Below are positions 52,984-61,072 of a stretch of 64,000 nucleotides of DNA, one piece after another (the stretch's first letter is position 1; each line of letters starts with the position of its first letter). The notes under the pieces were generated by a model. The model had not been told where the DNA came from. It saw nothing but the letters and a program-made list of their open reading frames with translations, and searched no databases. This DNA is from CAZJHX01 sp964545715 (lineage in GTDB: Bacteria; Myxococcota_A; UBA9042; GCA-2863065). The translations under genes and the position numbers were made by a program. Where the stretch lies: contig CAZJHX010000008.1 of the NCBI GenBank assembly GCA_964545715.1, forward strand, positions 1-64,000, given 5' to 3'.

Positions 52984-55900
52984 CTACTTGTCCTCCTTGG
53001 CCGGATCCTTGTTCGTGCGCTTGAGCATATCAACGACGACGGGTCCGCGCTTCAGCGTTCTGATGAAGTTGGCGGACAGCAGCGTGTCCTTGGTGTGCCG
53101 CGGCATCACCTGATCGTCACCCGTGATGGGATAGTCCTCGGGGCTCACCTTTGACGCGAACACGCCCGCCTGCTTGGCGCAGCGGTTGTACACACCCTTG
53201 GAGTGCGCCGCTTTGAGGGCGGCGTCCAACAGGATCAGCGACTTCTCCTGGACGGGCGCACCGATCTCTTCAAGAACGGCCCGGTACTCGTCTTCCTGCT
53301 CCGGCGTCAGCCCGAACGGGATGGGCACCTCGAACAGCTCTTTGGCGAAGTTGTAATACAGCAGACCGTTGCGGAACGCGGCACACGCGATCCAGCCTGC
53401 GTCCTTCATCGGCAGTACTCGGTCAAACGCCTGCTCAGCCGTCTGGTGCAGCTCTGCTTTGCGCAGCAGACCCTCTTTCAAAATCTTGGGCCGCAGCGTG
53501 CCCGGGATCTTGGCGGAGTCGAAGTCGTGGAAGATGTAGTCCGCCAGCCAGTAGGCCGCCTGCGCGCGATAACGACGCGCCGTCACGGCCTTGGCGGTCT
53601 TATCCGAGCCCTTCAGCGTCAGGATCTGCTGAACAGCTTTGGGGTACTCCGCAAGCGCGTTCTCAAACAGCGCGCTGGCCTTGCGACGATTCTTCAAGAT
53701 CGTGCGCTTGGGCTTGCCCGTCTTCTTGTTCAGGTTTCGCTTGGAGTTGGTCGCGACCACATCCAGCTGCCGAAGCAGGTCGCCCGCGCGCGAATAGGCC
53801 TCGACCTTCATCACGTATCGGTCCGGATACTTCTTGGCGAACTGCGCGTAGTGCTTGACCGCTCGGGCCTGCGATTTGGTGGAGCCGATTCGCTCATACA
53901 GCAGGCCGATCTTGAAGAAGACGTCCGGTGCGTCGTCGTTGCTCTTGAAGAGCTTCAGATACTGCTGGAAGGCCTTGATGGCGCCCGGATAGTCGCGCAT
54001 GGCCTCGCGGATCAGACCCGAGTTCACGATGGCGTCCGGCGCCTTGGGGTGCTTCTTGAACTTGCTCATCTTCAAGAACGCCGCCGCCGCATCCTTGAAG
54101 CGCGTCTGCGACTCATAGATGAGACCGATGGTGTACTGCGCCTCAGAAGCGACGCTCTCGCCCTTGAACTCTTTGATAACCCGCTCATACGTCTTGACCG
54201 CGTCCTTGATGCGTCGGGCGCGCTCATACAGCACGCCTACATTCATCAACGCCTTGGCGGCCAATGCCTTACGCTTGCGGCGGAATTCTTTCACCAGGCG
54301 CATGGACTCTTTGATCGCCTCGTTGTGCTTGCGCGCGCGGGACAGGTCCATGGAGTGCTCGTGAATCGCGACCGCGATGTAGCCCTCGAGCTCGTTTCTG
54401 TTCTTGAACTTGAAGTTCTTCTGGCTGATCAGCTTGCGCGCCCACTCCTCGACACGGCTCCAGCGCCGCAGCCGCGAGTACGCTTTGACCATCGTGACCG
54501 CCGCAACGGCCGCGAATTTGTGCTTGGGATCGTAGCGGAAGATGTTCTTGAGCCGATCGACCGCCTGCTTGAACTGGCCGTGACGGTAGAAGGTGTCCGC
54601 CGCCAGGAACATGATCTCCGGGATGCGCTTGCCACGGTTGGGGTTCTTGCGCACGAAGTCGGGGTTCTTGCGCAGGTTCAGCAGCAGGTTGACGTACTGG
54701 TCGGCCGCGTCGACATACGCTTTCTCCAAACGGTGCAGATCGGTGCGCTTGATTTTGCGCTCAATGGCCTCCGCCTTGGCCACATCGGTCTTGCTCAGGC
54801 GCTTGACGACGATCGCCGCCCCCGCCTTGCCGCTGCCCTCGCGAATGCCCTCTTTCACCATCAGCTCGTAGGAGGCGTAGATAACGCCGAGCGCGGCGTC
54901 CTCGATGTATTTGCCCTTGCCGTCGAACTCGATGACCTTCTGGTACTGCGTCAGCGCGTTCTCGTAGTCGTTGATCTGGTCGTACAGAATCTCAGCGTAG
55001 TAGAAGCGGATCGTGTAGATCTGCTTGGACTCGGGGAACCGCGCCAAAAAGACTTTGTAGTCCGCGGCGGCCCGCTTGTACATGTCGGCGGCCAGGTCCT
55101 TCTTGTTGTACTTGGCGGCTTTCTCAGCCTCGATGTGCCAGTGGTTTGAGAGCCACAGCAGGTTGACCTCGCACAGCCGGTGGGCCTGCTCGAACTCCTC
55201 GGTGTTGGTCTTGTTGGCCACGTACCAGCGGCCCTCGGGGGCGAAGAACGCCAGGATGCGCCGGATCTCTTTCTCGGTCTCGCCGAAGTCGTTGATCTTC
55301 TTGCGCACGTCCAGGCGCGCCTCGAACCACTCGGGGTTCTTCTGCGACGTCGGGAACTTGTCGATGAAGTGGTTGTACAGCTCCATCGCCTCTTTATCTT
55401 TGTCGAAGCCGACGTACAGCCCGGCGAGGACCTCCATGCGCCGATAGACGTCCTTCTCTTCCTTGACCACGTCGTTGAAGTACTCAAGCGCCTCGCGCCA
55501 GGAGTCATCCATCTCGGCCCAGGTCTTGACCAGGTCATTGAGCGCTTGATCGCGGAAGGAGATCTGACCCTTCTTGCTGCCGATGTTCTCGACGACCTTC
55601 TGGAACGTGGTCACCGTCTTACGGAACTCGCGCAGGTTGAAGTACACCCACCCCAGCTTGTAGAGCGCGTAGTTGAACATCGGGCTCGACGGGTGGTTGT
55701 TGATGATCTTCTCGTAGTTGGTCTTGGCGTAGTACAGCGAGTCCGTCTCGAAGAAGTGCTCCGCCAGCGCAAGGTGCGCCTGCGCGATGTAGCGGCTGCG
55801 CGGGTAGTTCTGCACCAGCTTCTGGAAGTAGGTGACGCCCTCTTTGACCAGCGCGCGGTTCTTGTTCTCCTTGCCCTGCGCCAGCGCGCCCCGACCCAGA

Positions 55901-56388
55901 TAGAACATGACCTCGTCGATGCGGGTGTAGTCGGGAAACTGCTGAATGACCTTGCGGTAGTACTCCAGCGCCGTCGAGTAGTCCTCGCTGGGCTCCGTCG
56001 GCTTCACCGCCAGCGAGCCGGCTTCAAACGCGTCCGACTCCGCGTCGAACTTCTGGCGCGCCACCAGGTAACGGTGCTTGGTCTCCTGCCAGTAGGCCTC
56101 GCCCAGGCGGAAGTAGATCTCAGCTTTGTTGCGATACAGCGGGCGGTCGCGAAGCAGCTTCTCCAGCTTCTCGATCATGGAGAGACGCGTACGCGAGATG
56201 GCCTCCATCTTGGCCATCTGTGCCTTGTCGAGCAGCCCGGTCTCGAACTGCTTGAGGTCGAACCCGGCCTTCTGAACTCCGCCCTTTCTGGGAGGCGGTG
56301 TCTTGGGCGGCTGACCCTCTTGGGCGGTGGCGGTGCCGGCGAATAGCAGCACGAACGAACAACTCAGTAAAACAGCATGCCGACGCAT
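52984..56388 (-). CDS. large exported TPR protein, GltD/AgnA-like
   Basis: A 1134-residue protein. The ATG at 56388 follows an overlapping TTG at 56391. Signal peptide MRRHAVLLSCSFVLLFAGTATA. The rest is a helical solenoid with dozens of TPR-like units: LEYYRKVIQQFPDYTRIDEVMFYLG, AKTNYEKIINNHPSSPMFNYALYKLGWVYFNL, KHYAQFAKKYPDRY. Large periplasmic TPR proteins are part of the Myxococcus gliding apparatus. It lies between the coiled-coil/TPR gene upstream and the TPR lipoprotein downstream. Function is inferred from context and architecture. Confidence 0.82.
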   Translation of the reverse strand: MRRHAVLLSCSFVLLFAGTATAQEGQPPKTPPPRKGGVQKAGFDLKQFETGLLDKAQMAKMEAISRTRLSMIEKLEKLLRDRPLYRNKAEIYFRLGEAYWQETKHRYLVARQKFDAESDAFEAGSLAVKPTEPSEDYSTALEYYRKVIQQFPDYTRIDEVMFYLGRGALAQGKENKNRALVKEGVTYFQKLVQNYPRSRYIAQAHLALAEHFFETDSLYYAKTNYEKIINNHPSSPMFNYALYKLGWVYFNLREFRKTVTTFQKVVENIGSKKGQISFRDQALNDLVKTWAEMDDSWREALEYFNDVVKEEKDVYRRMEVLAGLYVGFDKDKEAMELYNHFIDKFPTSQKNPEWFEARLDVRKKINDFGETEKEIRRILAFFAPEGRWYVANKTNTEEFEQAHRLCEVNLLWLSNHWHIEAEKAAKYNKKDLAADMYKRAAADYKVFLARFPESKQIYTIRFYYAEILYDQINDYENALTQYQKVIEFDGKGKYIEDAALGVIYASYELMVKEGIREGSGKAGAAIVVKRLSKTDVAKAEAIERKIKRTDLHRLEKAYVDAADQYVNLLLNLRKNPDFVRKNPNRGKRIPEIMFLAADTFYRHGQFKQAVDRLKNIFRYDPKHKFAAVAAVTMVKAYSRLRRWSRVEEWARKLISQKNFKFKNRNELEGYIAVAIHEHSMDLSRARKHNEAIKESMRLVKEFRRKRKALAAKALMNVGVLYERARRIKDAVKTYERVIKEFKGESVASEAQYTIGLIYESQTRFKDAAAAFLKMSKFKKHPKAPDAIVNSGLIREAMRDYPGAIKAFQQYLKLFKSNDDAPDVFFKIGLLYERIGSTKSQARAVKHYAQFAKKYPDRYVMKVEAYSRAGDLLRQLDVVATNSKRNLNKKTGKPKRTILKNRRKASALFENALAEYPKAVQQILTLKGSDKTAKAVTARRYRAQAAYWLADYIFHDFDSAKIPGTLRPKILKEGLLRKAELHQTAEQAFDRVLPMKDAGWIACAAFRNGLLYYNFAKELFEVPIPFGLTPEQEDEYRAVLEEIGAPVQEKSLILLDAALKAAHSKGVYNRCAKQAGVFASKVSPEDYPITGDDQVMPRHTKDTLLSANFIRTLKRGPVVVDMLKRTNKDPAKEDK

Positions 56389-56439
56389 CAAAAATAACCC
56401 CTTCGCGCGAAGCCTATGACTCAGTGATGACTTTCAACT

Positions 56440-58305
56440 CTAGCGGACGTCTTCGCACTCACTTTTCAGGAACGAGCGGAACCCACCGATCGCGTCCTTC
56501 CAATACTCACCCTCAAACTTCCAGCTCATGGAGTCCGAGCCTACGATCGCCGTACTACCCTCGATCTCGACATCGGTGGTGTCCGGTTTCTCTTCCATGC
56601 CCTGCAGCTCGCGGGTCTGCTTCTCCATGTCCTGGACGGACAGGTCGATCTCGATCTCCGTGCGCTTCACCGCGTACTCGGCCATCTCGGCCTCGAGCTG
56701 CTTGAGCACCTGCTGCACCTTGATGCCGGCCTCGTTGATCCGGCTCTGGCGCAGCGACCCGAGCTTGGCCAGCAGGTCAGCGCCAAACTGCCCCAGCTGG
56801 TTGCGTACCTTGCCGAGCTCCTTCTCCTCCCACTGAATCTGCTGCACCGTCTTGTAGAGGTTGTAGAACTCCACGTTGGCAAGCACGGGGTGGATGACGC
56901 GGCGGTCGATCAGGTAGGTCTTCTGGCCCTCGGCGATGCCGATCAGCGCTTTGTAGAAGTCCTGCGGGGTGCGGAGCTTGGCCAGCAGCTGCTTGAGCGG
57001 GATGGCCAGCGCGTTGACGTTGCTGTCAAACAGGTTGATCGCCTCACGGGCGTACCCGGGCCGGCACATGTTGACGTACACCGTCGCCTCCAGAATCCAC
57101 AGCTCCGGGTAGAAGTAGTGGTCGAAGAAGGGCGAGTGCAGCGCCTGGAAGGTCCCGAGCGCGCGGCTGTAGTCGCCTTTGACGAAGTAGGTCCACGCCG
57201 ACTCGTAAAACGCTGTCGCCAGCTTCACCGAGTCCGACGGAATCTTGCGGTAGTAGTAGATGGCCGCGTCGAAGTTCTCCGCCTCGTACGCGATGCGCGC
57301 CAGGGCCAGGTACGCCAGCGACGCGACCTCGCGCTGCGACTCGTTGGACTCCGTCGCGATAATCGCGTTCTGGAAGCTCTGGACCGCCGACCGATACAGG
57401 TTGTTCTGCACCTGCACCAACCCGGTCAGGTACAGCCCCTTGGCGTAGTCGGGGCTGGCGTCGCTGACCTGCTCGAAGTAGGTGATGGCGCGCGTGTAGT
57501 TGTTGTAGTCGTAGAAGAACTCGCCCAGGAAGTAGTTGTACTCATCCTGGAAGCCCTTGCTGTAACCGACGACGGGGAATCGCGTGAGCTCTTCCAGATC
57601 GGGCGGCGAGTAGTTGATGTTTTTGCGGATCTTGCGCAGCCGGCGGAAGGCCTGCTGAAACCACTCTTTTTCGGGGCCCTCGAGCAGCACGTCGACCAGA
57701 TACTTGGCCGCCGACTGGTCCATGCCGCACTCGCTCAGGCTCAGCGCGATGCCGTACCACGCGTTGTAGTGCTCGTCCGTGCCGCGCGTGTAGCCGCCCT
57801 GCTGGATGAAGTCGAGGAAGGTGCCGATGGCCGCCACGCAGTTCTTTGCGCGCGCCTGCGACATGCCGCGACCCAGGATGCCCTGGGAGAACGCACGACG
57901 CTGAGCCTCTTCGGCCTTGGCCGCCTCAGCCGCCAGCCGCTCCGCCTCCGCCCGCTGCCGGGCCTCGATCGCCGCCCGCTCCTCGGGAGTCATCTCCTCG
58001 GGGTTGGTCGTACCGCCGCCGACGCCGGGGTCGGTGGTGGTGCCGCCGTCCTTCGAGCCGAAGAGCTGCGGAGTCTTGAGCATGTAGCGCAGCACCTTGT
58101 CGGGGATGCCGGCCTTTTTGAGCTCGAGAATCTCCGAGACCGCCAGCTTGAAGACCGTCTTGTCGCGATCGATGGCGCGAATCATCTCGTCCGCCGAGAC
58201 GCCGATCTGCGCAAGCGTCATGATCTCCTGCGGGGTGATCGCGGAGGCGCTGGTGCTGGCCAGAAGCGTGGCGGCAAAAACGATGGAAGTAAGTTTTCGT
58301 GTCAT
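56440..58305 (-). CDS. exported TPR/coiled-coil protein, GltC-like
   Basis: A 621-residue protein. I chose the ATG at 58305 because it opens a signal peptide (MTRKLTSIVFAATLLASTSASA). A small helical domain (TPQEIMTLAQIGVSADEMIRAI...GIPDKVLRYMLKTPQLF) is followed by a Gly/Thr linker and a coiled-coil segment (ERAAIEARQRAEAERLAAEAAKAEEAQRR). TPR-like repeats (ITYFEQVSDASPDYAKGLYLTGLVQV) precede a second coiled coil. The layout resembles GltC of Myxococcus. Its neighbours are a barrel gene upstream and the giant TPR gene downstream. Confidence 0.82.
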   Translation of the reverse strand: MTRKLTSIVFAATLLASTSASAITPQEIMTLAQIGVSADEMIRAIDRDKTVFKLAVSEILELKKAGIPDKVLRYMLKTPQLFGSKDGGTTTDPGVGGGTTNPEEMTPEERAAIEARQRAEAERLAAEAAKAEEAQRRAFSQGILGRGMSQARAKNCVAAIGTFLDFIQQGGYTRGTDEHYNAWYGIALSLSECGMDQSAAKYLVDVLLEGPEKEWFQQAFRRLRKIRKNINYSPPDLEELTRFPVVGYSKGFQDEYNYFLGEFFYDYNNYTRAITYFEQVSDASPDYAKGLYLTGLVQVQNNLYRSAVQSFQNAIIATESNESQREVASLAYLALARIAYEAENFDAAIYYYRKIPSDSVKLATAFYESAWTYFVKGDYSRALGTFQALHSPFFDHYFYPELWILEATVYVNMCRPGYAREAINLFDSNVNALAIPLKQLLAKLRTPQDFYKALIGIAEGQKTYLIDRRVIHPVLANVEFYNLYKTVQQIQWEEKELGKVRNQLGQFGADLLAKLGSLRQSRINEAGIKVQQVLKQLEAEMAEYAVKRTEIEIDLSVQDMEKQTRELQGMEEKPDTTDVEIEGSTAIVGSDSMSWKFEGEYWKDAIGGFRSFLKSECEDVR

Positions 58306-58364
58306 GGCTGAAAGAACCCCTGCGTTGCAACGCATAACTTGGGCGTAAGGTTCGGTAACCATCA

Positions 58365-59102
58365 CTAATTCGGCGCCGACGTGAAGAAGCTCACACCAAG
58401 CGAGAGCTCCGCCGGATACGACAGACCGCGCGACTCATCGGACGAGTCACGTGCGGCGTAGAAGTAGTGCCGGTAGTCGAAGCGCAGCGCCAGGAAGTCC
58501 AGCAGGTAGAAGCGCACGGTAGCGCCGGCGGTACCACCGACATCCACGCGTCCTGTGGACGCGTCCTGAGTCTCCTCGGTGACCTGCGTGCCCAGCGCCA
58601 TGACGCCCAGGTACAGGCCGAAGTCGAAGTGTCCGAGCTTGGCGTCAAAGAACGCCACCTTGCCGTGCAGCGGCGTCCACAGCACGCCTGCGCCCGCCTG
58701 CCACTCCAGGAACTGGGGCAGGTTGGCGTCGATGGCGATACCCGGGAGCAGCTCGCTCTCCAAGAAGCTCTTGAGCTCCGAGTCGTTCTTCACCATGTAG
58801 GAGCCGGCCACCTCGACGGCCAGGTCCTCGGAGAAGTAGTAGTCGAAGCGCCCGCCGACCGGGTAGTACGTGAAGAAGTCATCGTTGGGGATGACTCCGG
58901 CCGTCAGCGCGAACTCGAAGCGACCCTGCTTCAGGAAGAGGCGCTTGTGGATGTTGCGGACGCTGCGCTTGCCGGCCCAGTAGCGGTCGAACTGCTTGTC
59001 CAGGGGGCCCGGAGGGGCCTTGGTCTGCGCGGTGCTCACGGTGGGGATGAGCAACACTGCGGCCACGGCGATGCAGAGCAGCGTTCGATACGTCGTGTTC
59101 AT
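58365..59102 (-). CDS. outer-membrane beta-barrel protein, GltA/GltB-like
   Basis: A 245-residue protein with signal peptide MNTTYRTLLCIAVAAVLLIPTVSTA (ATG 59102; ATG 59123 adds seven residues). The mature protein shows alternating strands of a small barrel: FEFALTAGVIPNDDFFTYYPVGGRFDYYFSEDLAVEVAGSYM, FGLYLGVMALG, FLALRFDYRHYFYAA. It matches the myxobacterial outer-membrane barrel family to which GltA and GltB belong. It is directly downstream of the VWA lipoprotein gene. Confidence 0.85.
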   Translation of the reverse strand: MNTTYRTLLCIAVAAVLLIPTVSTAQTKAPPGPLDKQFDRYWAGKRSVRNIHKRLFLKQGRFEFALTAGVIPNDDFFTYYPVGGRFDYYFSEDLAVEVAGSYMVKNDSELKSFLESELLPGIAIDANLPQFLEWQAGAGVLWTPLHGKVAFFDAKLGHFDFGLYLGVMALGTQVTEETQDASTGRVDVGGTAGATVRFYLLDFLALRFDYRHYFYAARDSSDESRGLSYPAELSLGVSFFTSAPN

Positions 59103-59170
59103 TGCTAAATCGGCCTCTCTCATTTCAACTGATAAATGCGCTTTCGACAGACGGTGAAGTTTTGTTCAGG

Positions 59171-60901
59171 TCAGGGGCAGGCAAGCTGCGGCGTGGTGCA
59201 AAGCTCGCTGCCGGGGCGACATGCACCCTCACAGCAAAGCCCGGTGTTGGCCCCGCAGGACGAGCCCGACGCAGCCTGGTTGCACGTGTGGGTGTCCGGA
59301 TCGCAGCGGACTCCGCAGTCCGCCTCGCCGGCGCCCGTGCCGCAGTCGGCGTCGGACTGGCAGGCTTTGACGATAGGCAGGCGCTGGTCCGCGCCACCGT
59401 TGCCGAAGCCGAACTTGATGAGCTTGTCGATGTTGACGATGTCGTTGGCGCCCAGCGTCAGCACGCCCTCGAGCGCGTGGACCTGGCCGCGACCCAGCGT
59501 CGCCTGCGTGGAGTCCGTCAGGTACGCCGGGATATCCGCGACGACGCCCCAGTGACCGCCCAGGCTCAAGCGCACCTTGGAGACGGCCTCGCTGAAGGCC
59601 TGGCGCGGGAAGCCGGAGTTCTCGGCCAGCGTGTTGGTGTTCAGGAACTGGTAGGTGCCGCCGGTCAGGCAGGCGATCTCCTGCATGCGCGGGTCGGTCT
59701 CCACATAACCGTACGTCTGGTAGTGGATGAAGGAGATGTGCAGGTCGTTGCTCAGCCCGGCGTTACGACGCTTGGCCTGGTACTCCAGAATGGCCGTGCG
59801 GGCCGCCTCGTACGCGACCGCGCCGGGGCAGGGCTCCTGGGCCTTGGCGCCGCCAAAGTCGAAGCAGTACTGGAAGTCGGTGTTGGTCGGGTGGCAGGTG
59901 TCGGGACCGTCCGCGATGATGACCAGGTGCTTGGCCTGCTGCGGCTTGTCGCCCATGAACGTGGAGACCTGCTGCACTGCGGTCCACAGGTTTGAGCGAC
60001 CCTTGCCGCCGCCCTGCAGGCCGGCCGTGGTCTCGCCGTCGCCGCTGATCGCGTTGGGCAGCCCGTCGCCGCCCAGGCTGAGCCGGCGGTCGGTGGTGTA
60101 GCAGTTCAGCGCCTTGGTCGCCTCGTCGGGGTTCTCCAGGCCGGGGATGTTGCACACGATCTGGACGCCGTCCTCCTCGTTGAAGGAGAAGACGATGGCC
60201 GGGTCCACGTCGTTCAGCGTGCCGACGAGGTCCTCGGCGGCGGTCAGGCGCAGGCCCTTGCTGTGCACGCAGTCGTTGAGGCTCTCCGGCAGCTCAAAGG
60301 AGCCCTGCTTGCCCTCGAGGCAGGTCGGGCGGAAGGCGCCGGGGAGCTTGGTGCCGTCGACGGAGCCGTTGGTCGAGCCGGTGTGGTCGATGAGCACCGC
60401 GACGCCGACCGGGGTGCCGCGGTGGTTGCCGTTGAGGTGGTCGACAAAGACGACGTCGTTGATCTGTGCGGACGGGTTGTCCGTGCCGCCGCAGGTGCCG
60501 GCGCTGTCGGCGCCCGAGTGGGGCGACGCGCAGTCCAGGCTGAGGTCAAACGTGTCTTTGCTGATCGTGTCGCCGATGCGGATGATCGTGCCGCCGACCA
60601 CGTCCTCCTCGGGGCGGATCTGGGTGTCCTTGTCCAGGTCGATACGCGCGGTCGACTTCAAGTTGAAGTTGATCTGCACGCCGGTCGCGTCGCCGCCGCA
60701 GGCCGGGACCCAGATTTCACCCTGGCTGGTCTGCTCTTTCTTGACGGGCACGGCACCGAGCACCTGAACACTCTCGAACTGGACGGCGCGCACGGAGAAT
60801 CGCGCGGTTGAGTCGCACGAGACGTGAAGCGCGCATGCCAGGCCGACGGCCAGGATGGTGCGGATTGAACGACTTGCTTTTAAGGAATTCTGGATGTGCA
60901 T
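59171..60901 (-). CDS. VWA-domain Cys-rich lipoprotein, CglB-like adhesin
   Basis: A 576-residue lipoprotein (LACALHVSC lipobox). A beta-rich first part is followed by a VWA fold with a MIDAS motif at residues 172-176 (VAVLIDHTGST, D-x-T-x-S form), KHLVIIADGPDTC and ISFIHYQTYG. The C-terminal 60 residues are Cys-rich (CQSDADCGTG, CGVRCDPDTHTC, CCEGACRPG). Myxococcus CglB is an outer-membrane VWA lipoprotein that links the gliding motor to the substrate. The adjacent barrel and TPR genes make that role likely here. It is first gene of the minus-strand locus and divergent from the 61073 lipoprotein. Confidence 0.87.
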   Translation of the reverse strand: MHIQNSLKASRSIRTILAVGLACALHVSCDSTARFSVRAVQFESVQVLGAVPVKKEQTSQGEIWVPACGGDATGVQINFNLKSTARIDLDKDTQIRPEEDVVGGTIIRIGDTISKDTFDLSLDCASPHSGADSAGTCGGTDNPSAQINDVVFVDHLNGNHRGTPVGVAVLIDHTGSTNGSVDGTKLPGAFRPTCLEGKQGSFELPESLNDCVHSKGLRLTAAEDLVGTLNDVDPAIVFSFNEEDGVQIVCNIPGLENPDEATKALNCYTTDRRLSLGGDGLPNAISGDGETTAGLQGGGKGRSNLWTAVQQVSTFMGDKPQQAKHLVIIADGPDTCHPTNTDFQYCFDFGGAKAQEPCPGAVAYEAARTAILEYQAKRRNAGLSNDLHISFIHYQTYGYVETDPRMQEIACLTGGTYQFLNTNTLAENSGFPRQAFSEAVSKVRLSLGGHWGVVADIPAYLTDSTQATLGRGQVHALEGVLTLGANDIVNIDKLIKFGFGNGGADQRLPIVKACQSDADCGTGAGEADCGVRCDPDTHTCNQAASGSSCGANTGLCCEGACRPGSELCTTPQLACP

Positions 60902-60962
60902 CAACAGGAGCCTCTAACAGCCAGCTTCAGGGAGGTCTCGGGCGGGGACCTCTAGTAAATTC

Positions 60963-61021
60963 GGCGTATTCTCTGCGTACGCCACCTTAACGTCAACCCC
61001 TTTGATCACGCGTTTGATCAC
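60963..61021. promoter_or_regulatory. operator-like repeats in divergent region
   Basis: In the 171-bp region between the CglB-like gene and the 61073 gene an inverted pair GGCGTA (60963-60968) / TACGCC (60978-60983) is followed by direct repeats TTTGATCAC at 61001-61009 and 61013-61021, spaced 12 bp apart. These could be regulator sites for one or both genes. Confidence 0.4.
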
Positions 61022-61072
61022 ATTGCCGGGGCTGGCGGGTGAGACGTCCAAGTTAATCGAAAGGAGAACTGG

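Noticed and set aside
53203..55149. 648-residue plus-strand ORF opposite the giant TPR gene
   Set aside because: Val/Leu/Arg-rich shadow; the minus strand has a signal peptide and continuous TPR units.
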